A stretch of DNA of 44,751 bases from Gulosibacter massiliensis. GTDB lineage: Bacteria; Actinomycetota; Actinomycetes; Actinomycetales; Microbacteriaceae. The translations under genes were made by a program, and so were the position numbers. Where the stretch lies: assembly GCA_945949175.1 (NCBI GenBank), contig CAMFDU010000009.1:1-44751 (forward strand), given 5' to 3'. Below, in pieces: positions 41,414 through 44,751 of this stretch. Each line of letters opens with the position of its first letter. Position 1 is the stretch's first letter. The notes below the pieces were generated by a model. That model saw only the letters and a program-made list of their open reading frames with translations. It had not been told where the DNA came from and ran no database searches.

Positions 41414-43114
41414 TTAACCGTTTTCGCCACGCCATTGATTCGCAGAATTTAACATTTCTGCCGCGTGAGCACGAGCATTGTCGGAATCCGGCGTCCCTGA
41501 CAACAGTCGGGCCATTTCTTCGACGCGTTCGTCGCCGTCGAGTCGCGTGATTGTCGATTCCGTGATCGCGCCGCTGGTGTCCTTGATAATGCGCAGGTGA
41601 TTTGTGGCGAAAGCCGCAACCTGCGGAAGATGAGTCACAACAATGACCTGCGCCGACTTTGCCAAAATCGCGAGTCGACGACCGATTTCAATTGCGCTTG
41701 CGCCACCAACACCCGCGTCAACCTCGTCGAACACGAGCGTCGGGACCGTGTCGGTCGAGGCGATAACGACTTCAATCGCGAGCATGACGCGCGACAATTC
41801 ACCACCCGACGCGGTCTTTGTCACTGGTTTCGGGTCACCACCGGGGTGCGGTCGCATCAACATCTCGACCGCGTCGCGTCCATGGGCAAAGAAGTCGGTC
41901 CCACTCTGCGGCGCAACACGGACGACGAATTCGGCGGTCGGCATCGAGAGCGCGTGAAGTTCTGTCGTGACGGCTCCGGACAGCCGCTGGGCGGCATCGT
42001 CGCGGGCGGCACTGATTCGGGTCGCGAGCGCATCAAGAGACTCTTCGTCGGCCGCAATCGTCGCAGAAAGTTCCTCGAGTACATCATCCGAGCGATCGAG
42101 ATCGAACAAACGGTCGGACGCTGTCGACCACAATGTGAGCACGTCGTCGAGGGTCGGCCCATAGGCGCGGACGAGCGCAGTGATTTCCGCGGTGCGCTCG
42201 TGGACCCGTTCCAAGTCCCCGCCGTCGAGTTCGAGTCCCGCCGCGTAGGCCGAGACGGATTGAGCCGCTTCACGAACGACAATGCTCGCTTCCGAGATTC
42301 GGGTCAATAGCGTCTCGATGGCTGGGTCGTGGTTTGTCACTCGCTCGAGTGCTCGGCGCGCGCTTTCCACGAGGGATACCGCATCAAATTCGGCGTCGTC
42401 CGCAGACAGCGCCTCGTGTGCTTCTTGCGCTGCACGGCGAAGTTCTTCGCTGTTTGACAGGCGTTCGGCTTTCGCTTTCAGGGCAACGTCTTCGCCGGCG
42501 ACGGGCGCGACGGCGTCAATCGCCGCAACGGCTGCCCGCAGCTCTTCGGCCTCACGAATTCGCTCCGACGCATCTTTCGTCATTGAATCGCGCCGTGCAA
42601 TCGAGTCAATCCAGCGTCGGAAAATCGTCTGGTACTCACTGAGAGGCGTGCGAACAGAGTCGCCTGCAAACCGGTCGAGAGACTCACGTTGCGCCGTCTG
42701 TGACCGAAGCCGCAGTTGCTCACTCTGCCCGTGGATCGCGACGAGATGATCGCCGATATCGGACAACGCGCCAACCGGCGTTGGTGCGCCACCGACGACA
42801 ACCTTTGATCGACCCTCGGAACTGACAGCGCGAGTCACGACCAATTCGTGGTCGTCGAGCACACCACCGAGTTCGGTGACACGCGCAACCACCGCGGGGT
42901 CGGTGATGGTCCAGCGTCCGCTCACCTGGGCTCGTTCGGCGGAATGGCGAACGACTCCTGAATCAGCGCGGTCGCCGAGCAGAAGGCCCAACGCAGAGAC
43001 GACCATCGTCTTTCCCGCACCGGTTTCGCCGGTGATTGCCGTGAAGCCCGGAGTCAGCGACAAGGTAGCGGATTGAATCACCCCGAGGTCGTGAATAGAA
43101 ATCTCGTGGATCAT
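41414..43114 (-). CDS. recN: DNA repair ATPase RecN
   Basis: RecN is an SMC-like protein acting early in double-strand break repair. The 566-residue product starts with MIHEISIHDLGVIQSATLSL, has the P-loop ITGETGAGKTM (about 25-35), long coiled-coil arms in the middle (about 150-350), and the C-terminal signature TASGGELSRVMLAIE and LVFDEVDAGVGG. I chose the ATG at 43114, which overlaps the nadK stop by 4 bases (ATGA), over one 6 codons earlier. Confidence 0.95.
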   Translation of the reverse strand: MIHEISIHDLGVIQSATLSLTPGFTAITGETGAGKTMVVSALGLLLGDRADSGVVRHSAERAQVSGRWTITDPAVVARVTELGGVLDDHELVVTRAVSSEGRSKVVVGGAPTPVGALSDIGDHLVAIHGQSEQLRLRSQTAQRESLDRFAGDSVRTPLSEYQTIFRRWIDSIARRDSMTKDASERIREAEELRAAVAAIDAVAPVAGEDVALKAKAERLSNSEELRRAAQEAHEALSADDAEFDAVSLVESARRALERVTNHDPAIETLLTRISEASIVVREAAQSVSAYAAGLELDGGDLERVHERTAEITALVRAYGPTLDDVLTLWSTASDRLFDLDRSDDVLEELSATIAADEESLDALATRISAARDDAAQRLSGAVTTELHALSMPTAEFVVRVAPQSGTDFFAHGRDAVEMLMRPHPGGDPKPVTKTASGGELSRVMLAIEVVIASTDTVPTLVFDEVDAGVGGASAIEIGRRLAILAKSAQVIVVTHLPQVAAFATNHLRIIKDTSGAITESTITRLDGDERVEEMARLLSGTPDSDNARAHAAEMLNSANQWRGENG

Positions 43115-44010
43115 GCGGAACTGCCGCGCCATCCCTCGGTGGGTAAGGAAAACTTTTTGACTAATCGTTCAGAAAACGGGCCGGAATGAGTGTGCGCCAA
43201 ACGAACCGGCGTTTCCGATCGACGTGCGATGATGCGCGAGCCAGGCGCAAGAGCATGTGTGCGACGCCCGTCGCACCACAACACACCCGATGCACCGTTT
43301 CGCGGCAAGACGTCAACCGTGAGAGTCGACGACGGAGCCGTTACAAGCGGCCGAGAGAACAACGCGTGTGCCGATAGCGGAACCATGATGAGCGCATCGA
43401 CGGTCGGCCAAACAACGGGACCGCCCGCTGAAAACGAATACGCCGTCGAACCCGTCGGCGTCGCCATGAGTACTCCGTCGCACCCAAAGGTTGAGATGGG
43501 TCGGTCATCGACGCCGATGACGACCTCGATCATGCGCTCTCGAGACATTTTCTCGACACTGGCTTCGTTGAGCGCCCACGTCTCGAACACAGTCTTGCCG
43601 CTGATTTCAACCCGAACGTCAAGAGTCATTCGGTGTTCAACTGTGTAATCTTTCGCGAGCACCCGACCGATCGTCTCGTCCAGGTCTTCGGGCTCGAGCT
43701 CGGCAAGAAAACCAACATGGCCCATGTTTACGCCCAGCAAAGGCGCGTTTTGCCCGCGCATGATCTCTGCGGCTTTCAAAATCGTTCCGTCGCCACCGAG
43801 GCAAATCACCAGTTCGATGTCTTTCGGGGCAACGTCAACACCGAGTTGCTTAACCTCGACGGCAGTTTCCGAAGTAATCGCCGGGTGTTGAGAATCAAGG
43901 CACACAGGAATTCCGCCAAGACGAGTGAGCTCGGCCGCAACAGCGGCTGCGGTCTGAATACTCGCAGGGCGACCCGTGTGGGCAAGAATGAGGAACAGTC
44001 GGTCCGTCAC
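43111..44010 (-). CDS. nadK: NAD kinase
   Basis: NAD kinase makes NADP from NAD and ATP or polyphosphate. The 299-residue product has the core GGDGT motif (72-76), NMGHVGFLAELEP, the WALNEASVEK motif and the conserved GCDGVLMATPTGSTAYSFSAGGPVVWP segment. The GTG at 44010 is 1 base after the tlyA stop. The order tlyA-nadK-recN is conserved in actinobacteria. Confidence 0.95.
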   Translation of the reverse strand: MTDRLFLILAHTGRPASIQTAAAVAAELTRLGGIPVCLDSQHPAITSETAVEVKQLGVDVAPKDIELVICLGGDGTILKAAEIMRGQNAPLLGVNMGHVGFLAELEPEDLDETIGRVLAKDYTVEHRMTLDVRVEISGKTVFETWALNEASVEKMSRERMIEVVIGVDDRPISTFGCDGVLMATPTGSTAYSFSAGGPVVWPTVDALIMVPLSAHALFSRPLVTAPSSTLTVDVLPRNGASGVLWCDGRRTHALAPGSRIIARRSETPVRLAHTHSGPFSERLVKKFSLPTEGWRGSSA

Positions 44011-44011
44011 G

Positions 44012-44751
44012 CTAACCTCCCCACGTTAATCTCGCTTGTTCTGTCCATTCTCTCGCATTCAACTGCTGAGCGGGGTCACCGTACACAATCGCTTCGCGGT
44101 TTCCGTATTCGCCATCGATTGGTGACGCCATGATTCCACTAATCGGAAGTCCAAGGGCCGCGATGGCGTCGCACACCGACACCAGTGCTGCGTCGCGCTT
44201 CGCGTCGTCGCGAACAATCCCTTCGTGCACGTTGCCTTTGCCAACCTCGAATTGTGGTTTGACCAAGATGACGTAACGAAAGCCAGTGCCTAGGGCGGCG
44301 ACCAGTGCAGGCAGAATCATCGTGACAGAAATGAAACTGACGTCCACGACCACGTCATCAATCGGTCCGACGTTCCACCCTTCGACAGCTTCGCGCGAGA
44401 GTTCACGTGCATTCAAACCTTCAACGACGTGGACGCGAAAATCCGCTCGAAGCGTGGGATGAAGTTGGCCGTGGCCGACATCCAGTGCGACGACCCGACC
44501 GGCACCTCGAAAAAGGGCTACCTCGGTGAATCCGCCAGTGGACGCACCAACGTCAAGAACTGTGCGGCCGCGAAAATCGAGATCAAACCTTTCGCACGCG
44601 CCGAGTAATTTGTTCGCCGAACGCGCAACCCACCGATCAAGTGCCGTGACCGCTAGAACCGCCGTAGACACGACCTTGTGGCCTGTTTTCGTGACAATCC
44701 GTTCATCTACCCGGACACTGCCGGCTTCGATCAAACGTGCAGCGCGAGTGC
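44012..44751 (-). CDS. tlyA: rRNA 2'-O-methyltransferase / hemolysin-family protein TlyA, 5' end outside window
   Basis: TlyA methylates 16S and 23S rRNA riboses; loss gives capreomycin resistance in mycobacteria. The visible frame is open to the window edge and opens with TRAARLIEAGSVRVDERIV, the middle of an N-terminal S4 domain, so the true start lies outside. The methyltransferase domain shows VLDVGASTGGFTEVALFRGAGRVVALDVGHGQLH and VDVSFISVTMILPAL, then ILVKPQFEVGKGNV. The gene is upstream of nadK in the same operon. Confidence 0.94.
   Translation of the reverse strand, partial: TRAARLIEAGSVRVDERIVTKTGHKVVSTAVLAVTALDRWVARSANKLLGACERFDLDFRGRTVLDVGASTGGFTEVALFRGAGRVVALDVGHGQLHPTLRADFRVHVVEGLNARELSREAVEGWNVGPIDDVVVDVSFISVTMILPALVAALGTGFRYVILVKPQFEVGKGNVHEGIVRDDAKRDAALVSVCDAIAALGLPISGIMASPIDGEYGNREAIVYGDPAQQLNAREWTEQARLTWGG

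Overview
The window comes from a high-G+C Gram-positive bacterium (Actinomycetota). The evidence is an actinobacterial division/cell-wall (dcw) operon, a class II DAHP synthase, a PASTA-domain Ser/Thr kinase beside idsA and aroG, a GarA/OdhI-type FHA protein next to two MerR-family regulators (FtsR-like and Rv1830-like), a DUF3040 protein, and an xerD-parA-scpAB-rluB-cmk-der block. Moderate G+C, dense packing and a MurE with changed meso-diaminopimelate contact residues would fit a streamlined Microbacteriaceae-like lineage. The family assignment is inference.

Layout. (1) 1-11210, minus strand: the dcw operon, transcribed mraZ-rsmH-ftsL-ftsI-murE-murF-like-mraY-murD-ftsW-murG-murC, with murC cut by the left edge. 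A 10-bp-period operator array precedes mraZ, and a terminator separates it from the DUF3040 gene. The murF slot holds only a 141-codon C-terminal MurF domain. (2) 11386-18551: DUF3040 gene, idsA, LysM/transglycosylase-like protein, pknL, lysE, aroG, plsC. The order resembles M. tuberculosis Rv2169c-Rv2182c. (3) 18608-23541: peptide deformylase, a MinD/ParA-like ATPase, a divergent ParA, two MerR regulators, GarA-like FHA protein, pgsA. The last part resembles Rv1822-Rv1830. (4) 23579-32588: a more variable stretch with iron permease EfeU (behind a DtxR/IdeR-like box), cysteine hydrolase, SOUL protein, long GAPDH, DUF305 lipoprotein, DEAD-box helicase, DUF2200 protein, an unrecognised protein, tRNA-Pro(GGG), a class III aminotransferase and a NUDIX hydrolase. 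(5) 32598-44751, minus strand: tlyA-nadK-recN-pyrG-xerD-parA-scpA-scpB-rluB-tyrA-cmk-der, resembling Rv1694-Rv1713 without several intervening genes. tlyA is cut by the right edge.

Together the genes cover peptidoglycan precursor synthesis and septation, isoprenoid carrier and phospholipid synthesis, cell-wall-responsive kinase signalling, chromosome segregation and condensation, aromatic amino acid synthesis, NAD/CTP supply, iron uptake and RNA/ribosome maturation. No mobile elements, prophage genes, CRISPR arrays or rRNA genes are seen, and no gene-free stretch exceeds 300 bases.

The most unusual points are the MurF reduced to a C-terminal domain but tightly overlapped by its neighbours, the changed MurE substrate residues, the long MraZ operator array, a folded mraZ-rsmH spacer, and about ten genes with a -10-like hexamer 6-7 nt before the start codon, which suggests leaderless transcripts.
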